Of a DNA stretch of 64,000 nt, positions 31,558 through 40,608 are shown piece after piece. Numbering within the stretch: position 1 is the stretch's first letter; each line of letters opens with the position of its first letter. Location of the stretch: assembly GCF_003062295.1 (NCBI RefSeq), contig NZ_PYCN01000001.1, positions 20,001-84,000 on the forward strand, read 5' to 3'. The notes under the pieces are model-generated. The model saw nothing but the letters and a program-made list of their open reading frames with translations. It made no database searches and had not been told where the DNA came from. The stretch comes from Bradyrhizobium algeriense. Its GTDB lineage: Bacteria > Pseudomonadota > Alphaproteobacteria > Rhizobiales > Xanthobacteraceae. The position numbers and the translations under genes were made by a program.

Positions 31558-32495
31558 ACGCAACGCCGATCTTCCGACGCGTCGCGCTGATCGGCTTCGG
31601 CCTGATCGGCGGCTCGATCGCGCGCGCCGCGCGGGCCCAGGGGCTCGCCAGCGAAATCGTCACCACCGCGCGCTCGGAGAAGACCCGCGCGCGGGTGATT
31701 GAACTTTCCGTCGTCGACGAGGTGCTGGAGACCAACGCGGAAGCTGTCAAAGACGCCGACCTCGTGATCCTCTGCATCCCGGTCGGCGCCTGTGGCCCGG
31801 TCGCGCAGGAGATTGCGCCGTTCCTGAAAGCCGGCGCGATCGTGTCCGACGCCGGCTCGGTCAAGGGCGCGATCGTCCGCGAGATGGCGCCGCATCTGCC
31901 GGCGAATGTTCATTTCGTTCCGGCCCACCCGGTCGCGGGCACCGAGCATTCCGGGCCCGATTCCGGCTTCGCCGAACTCTTCATCAACCGCTGGTGCATC
32001 CTCACGCCGCCCGATGGCGCCGATCCGATGGCCGTCGAAACGCTGCGTGCGTTCTGGGCCGGCATGGGCGCCAAAGTCGAGATCATGACGCCCGATCATC
32101 ATGATCTGGTGCTGGCGATCACGAGCCACCTGCCGCATCTGATCGCCTACACCATCGTCGGCACGGCGGACGAGCTGGCGCAGGTGACGTCGTCGGAGGT
32201 GATCAAATTCTCCGCCGGCGGCTTTCGCGATTTCACCCGCATCGCGGCGTCGGACCCGACGATGTGGCGCGACGTGTTCCTCAACAACAAGGAAGCCGTG
32301 CTGGAAATGCTCGGCACCTTCAACGAGGATCTCTCAAAGCTCACCCGCGCGATCCGCCGCAATGACGGCGAAGCGCTGTTCGAGCATTTCACCCGCACCC
32401 GCGCGATCCGCCGTGGCATCGTCGAGATCGGCCAGGATTCAGCCGCGCCGGATTTCGGCCGCCCGCATCCGCCGCTGGGGAAGAAGGCGGAGTGA
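31554..32495 (+). CDS. tyrA: Prephenate/arogenate dehydrogenase
   Basis: A 313-residue NAD(P)-dependent dehydrogenase of tyrosine synthesis. The Rossmann motif GFGLIGGS is at residues 14-21. The catalytic His region [11 protein letters not shown] and the DSGSVK-like SDAGSVKG are present, and no regulatory ACT domain follows. The start overlaps the hisC stop by four bases (ATGA), so the two are translationally coupled. Depending on the substrate it would be called TyrA or TyrC. A 32-bp echo of its 3' end lies at 33610-33641. Confidence 0.95.
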   Translation: MNATPIFRRVALIGFGLIGGSIARAARAQGLASEIVTTARSEKTRARVIELSVVDEVLETNAEAVKDADLVILCIPVGACGPVAQEIAPFLKAGAIVSDAGSVKGAIVREMAPHLPANVHFVPAHPVAGTEHSGPDSGFAELFINRWCILTPPDGADPMAVETLRAFWAGMGAKVEIMTPDHHDLVLAITSHLPHLIAYTIVGTADELAQVTSSEVIKFSAGGFRDFTRIAASDPTMWRDVFLNNKEAVLEMLGTFNEDLSKLTRAIRRNDGEALFEHFTRTRAIRRGIVEIGQDSAAPDFGRPHPPLGKKAE

Positions 32496-32523
32496 GGGAC
32501 ACCGCTTCGGCACTTGCGCGCCG

Positions 32524-32617
32524 CTCTCCACACGTCATTGCGAGCGAAGCGAAGCAATCCATCTTTCCCCGTGTGGAGGCCTAGATTGCTTCGCTTCGCT
32601 CGCAATGACGTGGAGAG
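32524..32617. repeat. Inverted-repeat element, CATTGCGAGCGAAGCGAAGC family
   Basis: The left arm CTCTCCACACGTCATTGCGA and the right arm ending CGCAATGACGTGGAGAG enclose a short loop. The core GCGAGCGAAGCGAAGCAATC pairs with GATTGCTTCGCTTCGCTCGC. A second copy of the core lies at 53326-53407. It follows tyrA by 29 bp and could act as an RNA stem at the end of that operon. Confidence 0.85.
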
Positions 32618-32629
32618 ATCGTCAACCTT

Positions 32630-32664
32630 GTAGCCTGGATGGAGCGCAGCGCAATCCGGGCTAC
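32630..32664. repeat. Half element of the GTAGCCCGGATGGAGC family
   Basis: GTAGCCTGGATGGAGCGCAG followed by CGCAATCCGGGCTAC matches one arm of the element at 17998-18083, with one change. It folds as a hairpin on its own. It lies 12 bp after another repeat and just before the acetyltransferase-like gene. Confidence 0.75.
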
Positions 32665-32735
32665 GAAGCTCCCCTCACGCGCGCCGGTTCGGCGGCGTGA
32701 AGGTTGATATTCAACGACAGGGTTGGGCAGGCATC

Positions 32736-33485
32736 ATGGCTCTGGAAATCTTTACATTGCGGGAACGACCCGATCTTCGGCCATTGATCTTCTCTGCTGA
32801 ACTGGATTCGGTCTGGCCGGAATTCATGCGGCATGACCCGGCGGCGCAGCTCTACTTTGCGCCATCGAGATTCGATCGGTACCTTGACTATGCGTTCGTC
32901 GGCGTCGCCGAAGGCAAGGTCGTCGCCCGGGCATTCAGCGTACCGTTCGCTTTCAACATCGACGGCCGCGCCGAACTCCCCGATGGCGGCTGGGACGAGG
33001 TCATCCGTTGGGCCCACGATGATCAGATGGCAGGGCGCGCTCCGAATGCGCTGAGCGCCCTGGAAATCAGTTTGCTTCCCGAAGCGCGAGGCGGCGGCAA
33101 TTCGCTGGCGTTGCTGGACGCCATGAAAGCCTGCGCGAAAGCCCACGGGTTTGCGGAAATGTTCGCTCCGGTGCGACCAAACCAGAAGCATCTTCGTCCG
33201 TTCGTGCCGATGCGCGATTACGTTAACACGGTGGGTGCCGACGGCTTCCCGACCGACCCCTGGCTGCGTACTCACCTTCGCGCCGGGGCAAGACTCGTGA
33301 AGATTGCGCCCTATTCCATGACGATTGTTGGCAGTATTGCCGACTGGTCACGTTGGACCGGAACGTCGTTCGATCGGTCTGGCGAGATCGCGATTGCGGG
33401 CGCGCTTGTGCCGGTCATGATTTCACTCGAACAGGATTGTGCGGTTTACGTCGAACCCAACGTATGGGTTCGGTACGCATTGTGA
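32736..33485 (+). CDS. GNAT-like acetyltransferase family protein
   Basis: A 249-residue protein from ATG 32736 (MALEIFTLRERPDL). The frame also opens at 32697. The central part (VAEGKVVARAFSVPF, ALSALEISLLPEARGGGNS) follows the strand-helix order of GNAT acetyltransferases, with RGGGNS standing where the acetyl-CoA loop is expected. The C-terminal portion (about 180-249) is not part of the GNAT core. The substrate is unknown. It sits between two REP-like repeats and a copy of the tyrA 3' end, so it may be an inserted gene. Confidence 0.7.
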   Translation: MALEIFTLRERPDLRPLIFSAELDSVWPEFMRHDPAAQLYFAPSRFDRYLDYAFVGVAEGKVVARAFSVPFAFNIDGRAELPDGGWDEVIRWAHDDQMAGRAPNALSALEISLLPEARGGGNSLALLDAMKACAKAHGFAEMFAPVRPNQKHLRPFVPMRDYVNTVGADGFPTDPWLRTHLRAGARLVKIAPYSMTIVGSIADWSRWTGTSFDRSGEIAIAGALVPVMISLEQDCAVYVEPNVWVRYAL

Positions 33486-33868
33486 CGACCATCCCTTCGT
33501 CATTGTTTCGAGCAGTGTAGCGGCGCGAGCCCCAAACCAACTCATCAGCGAGACGCAATTCCGGCGTGTCTTTGGCAATACTGTGCGTGTTGGCCGGAGG
33601 AACGACAGTGCATCCGCCGTCGAAGAAGGCGGAGTGAGGGAAACACTGCCATCGCCGCGCCTTGTCGATTGATCGCTACGGCCGCGCTCCGTTGGACAGG
33701 CGAGAGCGCGATAACTCTCAGTCGGCGGCGCCTGATGCTCACCGGCCGCCAGTGGGTCCACACTACGCTTGAGGTGCAGCATCGCCAGCCTTTATTTGCG
33801 ACTTATGTCCGCTACCCAACAGACGCGGTCGGGGAACTGGGCGCTGAATTGTCCTGCTGGAGGCTACA
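33486..33868. other. Intergenic region with a tyrA 3'-end echo
   Basis: A 383-bp gap without a credible gene. At 33610-33641 it repeats the last bases of tyrA: GCATCCGCCG, then GAAGAAGGCGGAGTGAGGGA, 20 of which are identical to 32480-32499. Nothing else is recognisable. Confidence 0.5.
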
Positions 33869-34093
33869 ATGGGCGCGTACTACGATCCGGAAACCCTGAC
33901 GATCCTGCGCAAGGCGCTGGACGACGCCTGGTCGCGTCTACCCGACGAGCGCAAGGCCCTGATCCGAAAATCCGACATGGCGGACCGCATTTTCCGGCAA
34001 GCGGAGAAGGGCGAACGCGATCCCGGCAAGCTGTGCGCCGCTGCGCTGATCGGCCCTTCCAGGCTGGAGGCGGGCTATGTTCGAAAGACCTGA
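33869..34093 (+). CDS. Small conserved hypothetical protein
   Basis: A helical, soluble 74-residue protein (MGAYYDPETLTILRKALDDA, then RKSDMADRIFRQAEKGERDP). ATG follows GGAGG by five bases. I recall similar proteins in Bradyrhizobium with no assigned role. Its last 17 bases overlap the next gene, in a different frame, so the two are probably translated together. Confidence 0.75.
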   Translation: MGAYYDPETLTILRKALDDAWSRLPDERKALIRKSDMADRIFRQAEKGERDPGKLCAAALIGPSRLEAGYVRKT

Positions 34094-34301
34094 TCCGATC
34101 CTGCTGCCGATTGAGCGCCCTCGGTGTTCGAGATGTCAGGCACGAATGAGGCTTGGGCGGATACAGCCGCTGCCGGACGGCTCCGAGAAGCGCGTGTTTG
34201 AATGCCCGAAGTGCGACCTGGTAGAGACGAAAATCATTGCCGATCCGCTCAGGTCGGAACCGATCTCGCGCTTGACCGAGAACGTCAGGCCGCCACGCTG
34301 A
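34077..34301 (+). CDS. Small zinc-ribbon protein
   Basis: A 74-residue protein with two CxxC knuckles: Cys17/Cys20 (PRCSRCQAR) and Cys43/Cys46 (FECPKCDLV), about 23 residues apart. This is the spacing of a single zinc ribbon. It overlaps the preceding small gene by 17 bases. No enzymatic domain is attached. Function is unknown, with RNA/DNA or protein binding the usual guess for such ribbons. Confidence 0.75.
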   Translation: MFERPDPILLPIERPRCSRCQARMRLGRIQPLPDGSEKRVFECPKCDLVETKIIADPLRSEPISRLTENVRPPR

Positions 34302-34327
34302 ACGCACCGCATCGATGCGCGGTCACG

Positions 34328-34445
34328 CGTAGGATGGGTGGAGCCAACGGGTCGCGCGAACGCGCGCCCGATGACAGGCTCCGCGATACCCATCGCTGCC
34401 ATTGACCGCGATTGATGGGTATCGCTACGCTCCACCCATCCTACG
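34328..34445. repeat. Inverted-repeat element, CGTAGGATGGGTGGAGC family
   Basis: The arms CGTAGGATGGGTGGAG and CTCCACCCATCCTACG enclose a centre with GGGTCGCGCGAACGCGCGCC and GATGACAGGCTCCG. That centre recurs in the elements at 62731-62851 and 63275-63340. The outer arms recur, with changes, at 42589-42667. It lies between the zinc-ribbon gene and the convergent heme O synthase gene. Confidence 0.85.
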
Positions 34446-34468
34446 GTTTGTAGGCGCGCGCGAGCGCA

Positions 34469-35380
34469 TTAGAGAGGCTGAACATAGGGTACAGCATTCA
34501 TCAACAGCGCGCCAAAAAGAAGAACCAGATAGAGCATGGAAAACACGAACAGGCGACGCGCAGGCTGCCTTTCCCTGTCATCGCTCCGACGTACCTGCCA
34601 TGAGAGAAAAATCATGATCGCTCCAAGCATCGCCGCGGCCGCGCCATAGATCGCCCCCGCGAACCCCAATACCCAGGGCAGCAGTGAGACAGGAGCCAGA
34701 ACAACGCTGTAAAGAAGAATCTGGCGCTTTGTTTCGGCCCGGCCGGCTACGACCGGCAACATCGGCACCCCAGCGCGAGCATACTCACCGGCAAGATTGA
34801 GCGACAGTGCCCAGAAATGGGGTGGCGTCCAAAGGAAGATGATCAGGAACAGGACGAGCGGTTCGAGCCCAACATTTCCGGCGGCCGCGACCCAGCCGAT
34901 CACCGGAGGGAGCGCGCCAGCCGCACCGCCAATGACGATATTTTGCGGCGTTCGGCGCTTGAGCCACATCGTGTAGATGACGACATAGAAGAAAATTGTG
35001 AAAGCAAGCAGCGCAGCCGCGGCCATGTTCAGGAAAGCGCCGAGGCCTAGAACGGCGCACATGCCGAGCATCAGTCCGAAAACCAACGCTTCCGAGCGCG
35101 ATACACGGCCGCTGGGAATTGGACGCATGGCGGTGCGCGCCATCAACGCATCGATGTCGGCGTCGTACCACATATTGAGCGCACCTGCAGCGCCGGCTCC
35201 GGCGGCTATACAAAGAAGAGCCACGACACCGGCGAAGGGATCGATGCCGCCTGGTGCGACCATGAGACCGACCAGTGCGGTAAAGACGACCAGCGACATA
35301 ACGCGCGGTTTCGTCAGCGCGACATAGTCCCCGATGTTGGCATAGCTCCCGCGAACGAGAATTGAACGATTGATTTGCAT
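34469..35380 (-). CDS. ctaB: Protoheme IX farnesyltransferase (heme O synthase)
   Basis: A 303-residue polytopic membrane enzyme (UbiA family) with about eight spans. It farnesylates heme b to heme O, the precursor of heme A for aa3-type oxidases. The first Asp-rich motif is [15 protein letters not shown] and the family start [17 protein letters not shown] is intact. I choose ATG 35380 (MQINRSILV), which has AGGGGAGG upstream. The frame extends to 35500 with weaker starts. It closes the oxidase gene row on the minus strand. Confidence 0.95.
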   Translation of the reverse strand: MQINRSILVRGSYANIGDYVALTKPRVMSLVVFTALVGLMVAPGGIDPFAGVVALLCIAAGAGAAGALNMWYDADIDALMARTAMRPIPSGRVSRSEALVFGLMLGMCAVLGLGAFLNMAAAALLAFTIFFYVVIYTMWLKRRTPQNIVIGGAAGALPPVIGWVAAAGNVGLEPLVLFLIIFLWTPPHFWALSLNLAGEYARAGVPMLPVVAGRAETKRQILLYSVVLAPVSLLPWVLGFAGAIYGAAAAMLGAIMIFLSWQVRRSDDRERQPARRLFVFSMLYLVLLFGALLMNAVPYVQPL

Positions 35381-35512
35381 GAGATTAATGCCTCCCCTTG
35401 CCGCCGACATGGCGGCATCTTTCAGTCCGGTACTCAAGAAAGCCATCGGTTGTAGAACGCTCTTGTCAGGCAGTCTCCGAAATGCGCAGGCCGGTTTCAC
35501 CGACTGCGGCCG

Positions 35513-35935
35513 CTACCGCAGCTTTGCGAGCTTGCTTTCCGCCGGGACAATTCCCGCCTTCTTTCCCGTCGCATCGAACTGCTTGAGGTAGGCGACGATG
35601 TCGTCAATCTGCTTTGGATCTTTCAAGCCTGGAAAAATCATTTTGGTGCCGGGTATCTTGGCTTTCGGATCCTTGATGTATTCCCGGAAGGTTGCTTCAT
35701 CCCAGGTGATTCCGGAATTCTTGTTCGCGGGTGAATAGCTGTAGCCTTCAATGGTCCCGGACTTTCGCCCGAAGAGCCCGTTGAGCAACGGGCCAACGGC
35801 GTTCTTTGCGTTCTCCCCGATCTGGTGACACGCCTTGCATTGGACGAAAACCTTCTCGCCGGAAGCCGCATCCTGGGCATAGCCAGGAACGATTGCGAAG
35901 ATTCCGGCTCCGAGCACGAGAATGAAACGGCGCAT
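35513..35935 (-). CDS. Class I cytochrome c
   Basis: A 140-residue periplasmic cytochrome. It has a signal peptide (MRRFILVLGAGIFAIVPGYA), the heme site CKACH and the distal Met region GTKMIFPGLKD, as in cytochrome c2/cM-type proteins. ATG 35935 with GGAG upstream is right. The open frame continues to 36337, but that part is antisense-like nonsense. Lying between oxidase subunit IV and heme O synthase, it is the likely electron donor of the CoxMNOP oxidase. Confidence 0.93.
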   Translation of the reverse strand: MRRFILVLGAGIFAIVPGYAQDAASGEKVFVQCKACHQIGENAKNAVGPLLNGLFGRKSGTIEGYSYSPANKNSGITWDEATFREYIKDPKAKIPGTKMIFPGLKDPKQIDDIVAYLKQFDATGKKAGIVPAESKLAKLR

Positions 35936-36069
35936 CCGACTGTCTCCATGGCCGACAAGGAATATGGTCGCGCAAACCGCAGCGACTATCTTGCCAATTG
36001 GCAAGCATAGCCTCGTGCCGACTAGCCCAGCGAGTTGATCCTCCCCCTTCTGATGCGAGGCGGCAGTAT

Positions 36070-36471
36070 TTAAGTCGGCGACGCGAAGAACAGGACCCGG
36101 ATGAGATGCGTGTACTCGGATTCGAACACCATGATGGCGACGAAGACCAGCACCAGCACCGGCGGCAGCAGGATGGCATAGGCGAGCGCCAGCCGCTCCC
36201 AGGCCATGTGCATGAATACGGCGACGATCAAGCCGGCCTTCAACACCATGAACAGCAGGATCAGCGACCATCTGAGATAGCCCTGGAAGCCAAAATAGTC
36301 GACGAGATAAGAGAAGGTGCTGAGGACGAACAGCCATCCCCAGACCACGAGATAGAGCTTGATCGGATGCTGCTGCCCCTCTGCGTGCACGGCTCCTGAT
36401 ACGTGTGCTTCATGCACGGGCATGTGTAACGAAGGCTGTTGTCGTTCTAGATGTACCGCTGCGTCTACCAT
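36070..36471 (-). CDS. Cytochrome c oxidase subunit IV family protein
   Basis: A 133-residue membrane protein with three spans after a 35-residue polar start. The core (KLYLVVWGWLFVLSTFSYLV, LMVLKAGLIVAVFMHM) matches the prokaryotic subunit IV family (CyoD/CtaF-like), with FMHM at the end of helix two. The subunit stabilises heme-copper oxidases. The ATG lies 10 bp after the coxP stop and follows GAGG. Confidence 0.9.
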   Translation of the reverse strand: MVDAAVHLERQQPSLHMPVHEAHVSGAVHAEGQQHPIKLYLVVWGWLFVLSTFSYLVDYFGFQGYLRWSLILLFMVLKAGLIVAVFMHMAWERLALAYAILLPPVLVLVFVAIMVFESEYTHLIRVLFFASPT

Positions 36472-36480
36472 GCGCTGACC

Positions 36481-37203
36481 TCACCACAGATAAAAGAAGG
36501 CAAAGATGAAAACCCACACAAGATCGACGAAGTGCCAGTACAGGCCCATTATTTCGACGATCTCGTAATTCCCCTTCCTGCTCGTGAAGAAGCCGCGGCG
36601 CCCGTGATCGAAATCTCCGCGCCAAACCTTTCGCGCGATAGCGACCAGGAAGATTACGCCGAACGTCACGTGGGTGCCGTGGAACCCCGTGATCATGAAA
36701 AAGCTTGAACCAAACTGCGCCGCGCCCCACGGGTTTTCCCAAGGCCGGACGCCCTCCATGATCAGCTTGGTCCATTCGAACGCCTGCATTCCGACGAAGG
36801 TTGCGCCAAGTGCCGCTGTGACCAGCATCAATACCGCGGTCTTGGTGCGATCACGGCGGTAACCGAAGTTGACGGCCATCGCCATGGTCCCGCTGCTGCT
36901 GATCAGGACGAAGGTCATGATGGCGATCAGGATCAGGGGGATATGATGCCCGCCAATGGTGAGAGCGAATACCTCGCTCGGATTCGGCCACGGCACGGTC
37001 GTGGACATTCGCGCGGTCATGTAGGACAGCAGAAAACAACTGAAGATAAAGGTGTCGCTCAGGAGGAAGATCCACATCATGGCCTTCCCCCAGGAGACAT
37101 TCTTGAATGCGCGCTGGTCCGAGGACCAGTCGTCAGCAATGCCCTGCCAGCCGGTAGCTCGCGCGGCCGGTTCTCCCGGGTTTGTCAGCGCAGTCTCTGC
37201 CAT
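36481..37203 (-). CDS. coxP: Cytochrome c oxidase subunit III (CoxP-type)
   Basis: A 240-residue membrane protein with seven predicted spans, of the heme-copper oxidase subunit III family (GFHGTHVTFGVIFLV, GLYWHFVDLVWVFIF). It is the second of two adjacent subunit III genes, the layout known as coxMNOP in B. japonicum. ATG 37203 follows GGAG. Subunit III has no metal and supports stability and the proton path. Confidence 0.93.
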   Translation of the reverse strand: MAETALTNPGEPAARATGWQGIADDWSSDQRAFKNVSWGKAMMWIFLLSDTFIFSCFLLSYMTARMSTTVPWPNPSEVFALTIGGHHIPLILIAIMTFVLISSSGTMAMAVNFGYRRDRTKTAVLMLVTAALGATFVGMQAFEWTKLIMEGVRPWENPWGAAQFGSSFFMITGFHGTHVTFGVIFLVAIARKVWRGDFDHGRRGFFTSRKGNYEIVEIMGLYWHFVDLVWVFIFAFFYLW

Positions 37204-37213
37204 CTGGTCTCTC

Positions 37214-37918
37214 CTAGCTGAGCAACCGCCGACAGATGTCGACGAAATCGTCCGTCCAGCCCGTCAGCAGACCAAGCAAGACCAGCCAGACCAACAGCAG
37301 GAAATGCCAGTAGATCGTGCAGAGCTCCACGCTCAGGCGCACCTGGGGCATCTCGGCGCCACGCCACACCTTGGCCGTCGTTCTGCCGAGTGCCACCAGG
37401 CCACCCATCAGGTGCAGCCCATGCGCAGCGGTGATCATATAGAAGAAGGAATTGGCTGGATTGGACGCCACGAAATAGCCCGCGGCCCTCAGCTGTTGCC
37501 ACACCAGCAATTGCCCAATCAGGAACGTAACTGCGGACGCCCCCCCTGCGCACAGGCCGACGATGACACCGTCCATGTTGTCCCGGCGCGCGGCCACGTA
37601 TGCCCATTGCAACGCGACACTGCTCACGACCAGCACGCCGGTGTTGAGCCACAGCAGCCCCGGCACGGGCAGTGCCCGCCAGTCCACCATGTTCATGCGC
37701 ATGGAGTAAGCGCTGATGAAGAGTGCGAACAACGAGGTGGCGACGGCGAGAAACACTCCCAGTCCGATCTTCGCTGCCGGCAGGGTCATTGCTCCCGTGC
37801 CCGGGAAGTCGTCGATCGAACCTTCTTCCAGCCAGGGCTTGGCTGTCAGCCGTTGCTGTGAGAGCCACCATCCGACGATGACCGCTATTACAGCCATGAA
37901 CAGGATGATGGCGCTCAC
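37214..37918 (-). CDS. coxO: Cytochrome c oxidase subunit III-like protein (CoxO-type)
   Basis: A 234-residue membrane protein related to subunit III but more diverged, with GLHLMGGLVALGR and CTIYWHFLLLVWLVLLG matching the last helices. The GTG start overlaps the coxN stop by four bases (GTGA), so it is translationally coupled. Its coexistence with coxP suggests a split or duplicated subunit III. Confidence 0.9.
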   Translation of the reverse strand: MSAIILFMAVIAVIVGWWLSQQRLTAKPWLEEGSIDDFPGTGAMTLPAAKIGLGVFLAVATSLFALFISAYSMRMNMVDWRALPVPGLLWLNTGVLVVSSVALQWAYVAARRDNMDGVIVGLCAGGASAVTFLIGQLLVWQQLRAAGYFVASNPANSFFYMITAAHGLHLMGGLVALGRTTAKVWRGAEMPQVRLSVELCTIYWHFLLLVWLVLLGLLTGWTDDFVDICRRLLS

Positions 37919-39690
37919 GGAGCAGCTCCCTGGAGGGCCGGCGTCGCGCGTGGCTGGTTCTGCGGAATGAAGTCCTGGGCAGCACCGGGCACGCTGTAGT
38001 CATACGCCCATCGATAGACCACCGGGAGCTCCTTGCCCCAGTTGCCGTGCCCGGGCGGGGTTTCCGGCGTCTGCCACTCCAGTGTTGTCGCCCGCCATGG
38101 ATTGCCACCCGAAGGCCTGCCCTTGAAATAGCTCCAGACAAGATTGAACAGGAACACCATCTGGGCGAGGCCCACGGTCAAGGCCACCACGGTAATGAAG
38201 GCATTGAGCGTATGGACGTTCGGCGTGATGAACGCCGCTTCGCCGATGTCGTGATACCGCCGCGGAATTCCCTGCAGCCCGAGATAATGCATGGGAAAGA
38301 AGATCAGATAGGCGCCAAGGAACGTGACCCAGAAATGAAACTTGCCCATCCAGTCATCCAGCATCCGCCCCGTTACCTTGGGGTACCAATGATAGATCGC
38401 GCCCAGCACGACCATGATCGGCGCCACGCCCATCACCATGTGGAAATGCGCGACGACGAACATGGTATCCGACAGCGGGACGTCCACGACGACATTGCCG
38501 AGGAAGAGGCCGGTGAGTCCGCCGTTCACGAATGTGATGATGAAGCCGAGCGCGAACAACATCGGGACCGTGAGATGAATGTCGCCGCGCCACAGGGTCA
38601 GTACCCAGTTGTAGACCTTGATGGCGGTTGGGATGGCGATGATGAGCGTCGTCGTGGCGAAGAAGAACCCGAAATGCGGGTGCATGCCGCTCACATACAT
38701 GTGGTGCGCCCATACGATGAAACTGAGCGCGCCGATTCCCACGATAGCCCAGACCATCATGCGATAGCCGAAGATGTTCTTTCGCGCGTGAGTGCTGATC
38801 AGATCGGAAACGATGCCGAAGGCAGGCAGGGCGACGATATAGACCTCAGGATGACCGAAGAACCAGAACAGGTGCTGGAACAGGATCGGACTGCCGCCGC
38901 CATACTTCATCTGCTGACCCATCTCGACGAGGGCCGGCATGAAGAAGCTGGTTCCCAGAACACGGTCGAACAGCATCATGACAGAGGCGACGAACAGCGC
39001 CGGGAAAGCCAGCAGCGCCATCACGGTGGCTGTGAAAATGCCCCACACCGTCAGGGGCAAACGCATCAACGTCATGCCGCGCGTGCGCGCCTGCAGCACG
39101 GTCACCACGTAGTTCAGCCCGCCCATGGTGAAGCCGATGATGAACAGGATCAGCGAGGCCAGCATCAGAATGATGCCCCAATCCTGCCCGGGGGTGCCGG
39201 AGAGAATCGCCTGCGGCGGGTACAGCGTCCAGCCGGCGCCGGTTGGCCCGCCGGGCACGAAGAAGGCCGCAGCCAGCACGATGACCGCGAGCAGGTAGAC
39301 CCAGTAGCTCAGCATGTTCACATAGGGGAAGACCATGTCCCGGGCGCCGACCATCAGCGGGATCAGGTAGTTGCCGAAGCCTCCAAGGAACAACGCCGTG
39401 AGTAGGTAGATCACCATGATCATGCCGTGCATGGTGATGAATTGAAGGTATTGGTTCGCATCAATGAAGGAGAATGTGCCAGGAAATCCCAATTGCAGCC
39501 GCATCAGCCACGACAGCACCAGCGCGACCAGCCCGATTGCCGTCGCCGTCAGCGAGTACTGGATGGCGATGACTTTGGCGTCCTGCGAAAAGACGTACTG
39601 CGTCCACCAGCTTTTGGGGTGATAGAGCTCAACCTCCGGCACTTCGGCAGGCGGAACGTCTGCGATTCTGTCATACGGGACATCGACCAT
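37915..39690 (-). CDS. coxN: Cytochrome c oxidase subunit I (CoxN-type)
   Basis: The catalytic subunit, 591 residues and twelve spans. The metal ligands are visible: His in MHGMIMV (low-spin heme), HPEVYIVALPAFG with the Tyr cross-link, HH in VWAHHMYVSGM (CuB) and HFHMVMG (both hemes). The Glu of HPEVYI marks the A-type family. The start at 39690 (MVDVPYDR) has GGGAGG upstream. The frame runs ten codons further. It reduces O2 to water using electrons from cytochrome c. Confidence 0.97.
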   Translation of the reverse strand: MVDVPYDRIADVPPAEVPEVELYHPKSWWTQYVFSQDAKVIAIQYSLTATAIGLVALVLSWLMRLQLGFPGTFSFIDANQYLQFITMHGMIMVIYLLTALFLGGFGNYLIPLMVGARDMVFPYVNMLSYWVYLLAVIVLAAAFFVPGGPTGAGWTLYPPQAILSGTPGQDWGIILMLASLILFIIGFTMGGLNYVVTVLQARTRGMTLMRLPLTVWGIFTATVMALLAFPALFVASVMMLFDRVLGTSFFMPALVEMGQQMKYGGGSPILFQHLFWFFGHPEVYIVALPAFGIVSDLISTHARKNIFGYRMMVWAIVGIGALSFIVWAHHMYVSGMHPHFGFFFATTTLIIAIPTAIKVYNWVLTLWRGDIHLTVPMLFALGFIITFVNGGLTGLFLGNVVVDVPLSDTMFVVAHFHMVMGVAPIMVVLGAIYHWYPKVTGRMLDDWMGKFHFWVTFLGAYLIFFPMHYLGLQGIPRRYHDIGEAAFITPNVHTLNAFITVVALTVGLAQMVFLFNLVWSYFKGRPSGGNPWRATTLEWQTPETPPGHGNWGKELPVVYRWAYDYSVPGAAQDFIPQNQPRATPALQGAAP

Positions 39691-39774
39691 CGACTTACCT
39701 CCCGGTCGTTTCTCCATCACGGCGCGATGAGAGCGTCTTGCGCGCCCAATTTATCTTCGCAGCAGCAGCATTTC

Positions 39775-40608
39775 TTATTTGCCGCCGGATTCGTACGTCG
39801 CCCTCTTAATGGCGCTTTGGCCTGACAATTCCGCAAACGTCTTCTGCTTCTCCAGCCAGGTCAGATAGTCGCTCTCGTCGTCGACGAAAACCTTGGCGCG
39901 CATCTGCGCGTGCGCAGCGCCGCACAGCTCGGCGCAGAGAACATCAAACGTTCCGGTTCGGATCGGGGTCATCCAGAAATAGGTGACCATGCCCGGGACC
40001 ATGTCCATCTTGGCGCGGAACTCGGGCACATAGAAATCGTGCAAGACATCGAGGGAACGAAGCAAAACCTTGACCGGCTTGCCGACGGGGAGATGCAAGT
40101 CGTCGCTTGCGATGACAACGTCGTCCTGCCCATGCTTATCGTCGGGGTTCAAGCCCATAGGGTTGTCGGAGCTGACGTACCGAACATCGGTTGTGCCCAT
40201 CCGGCCGTCCTTGCCGGGGAGGCGGAAGCTCCAGTTCCATTGCTGGCCCATGACTTCGATCTCGGTGGCGTCGGCCGGAACCGTGACGAACTGGTGCCAG
40301 ACCACCAGGCCGGGCGCCAACATGGCGCCAACGCCGATCGCGGTCCCGATGGTGAGCCACCATTCGAGCTTCTTGTTTTCGGGATTGTAGGCTGCCTGCC
40401 TTCCTTCCTTGTGATGGAAGCGGAAGACGCAATAGGCCATGAACGCGATGACCGCGAAGAAAACCGCTCCGGTGATCCAGAAAGTTATGTTGATGGTGTC
40501 GTCAATGTAGCGCCAGTTGGTGGCGATCGGCGTCCACCACCACGGGCTGTAGATGTGAAACAGCACCGAGCCGACGGCGACCAGAAGCAATATGAGCGCA
40601 ACAACCAT
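39775..40608 (-). CDS. coxM: Cytochrome c oxidase subunit II (CoxM-type)
   Basis: A 277-residue subunit II with two N-terminal spans and a periplasmic CuA domain. The CuA ligands are complete: His in DVLHDFYVP, and CAELCGAAHAQM (Cys, Glu, Cys, His, Met). It takes electrons from cytochrome c. AAGGAG lies before ATG 40608. It is the first gene of the row coxMNOP, subunit IV, cytochrome c and ctaB. No heme-binding CxxCH is fused to it. Confidence 0.96.
   Translation of the reverse strand: MVVALILLLVAVGSVLFHIYSPWWWTPIATNWRYIDDTINITFWITGAVFFAVIAFMAYCVFRFHHKEGRQAAYNPENKKLEWWLTIGTAIGVGAMLAPGLVVWHQFVTVPADATEIEVMGQQWNWSFRLPGKDGRMGTTDVRYVSSDNPMGLNPDDKHGQDDVVIASDDLHLPVGKPVKVLLRSLDVLHDFYVPEFRAKMDMVPGMVTYFWMTPIRTGTFDVLCAELCGAAHAQMRAKVFVDDESDYLTWLEKQKTFAELSGQSAIKRATYESGGK

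Noticed and set aside
38047..39405. 452-codon frame opposite coxN
   Set aside because: Antisense of the oxidase subunit I gene. It is rich in His, Asp and Arg, as expected from reversed membrane-protein codons.
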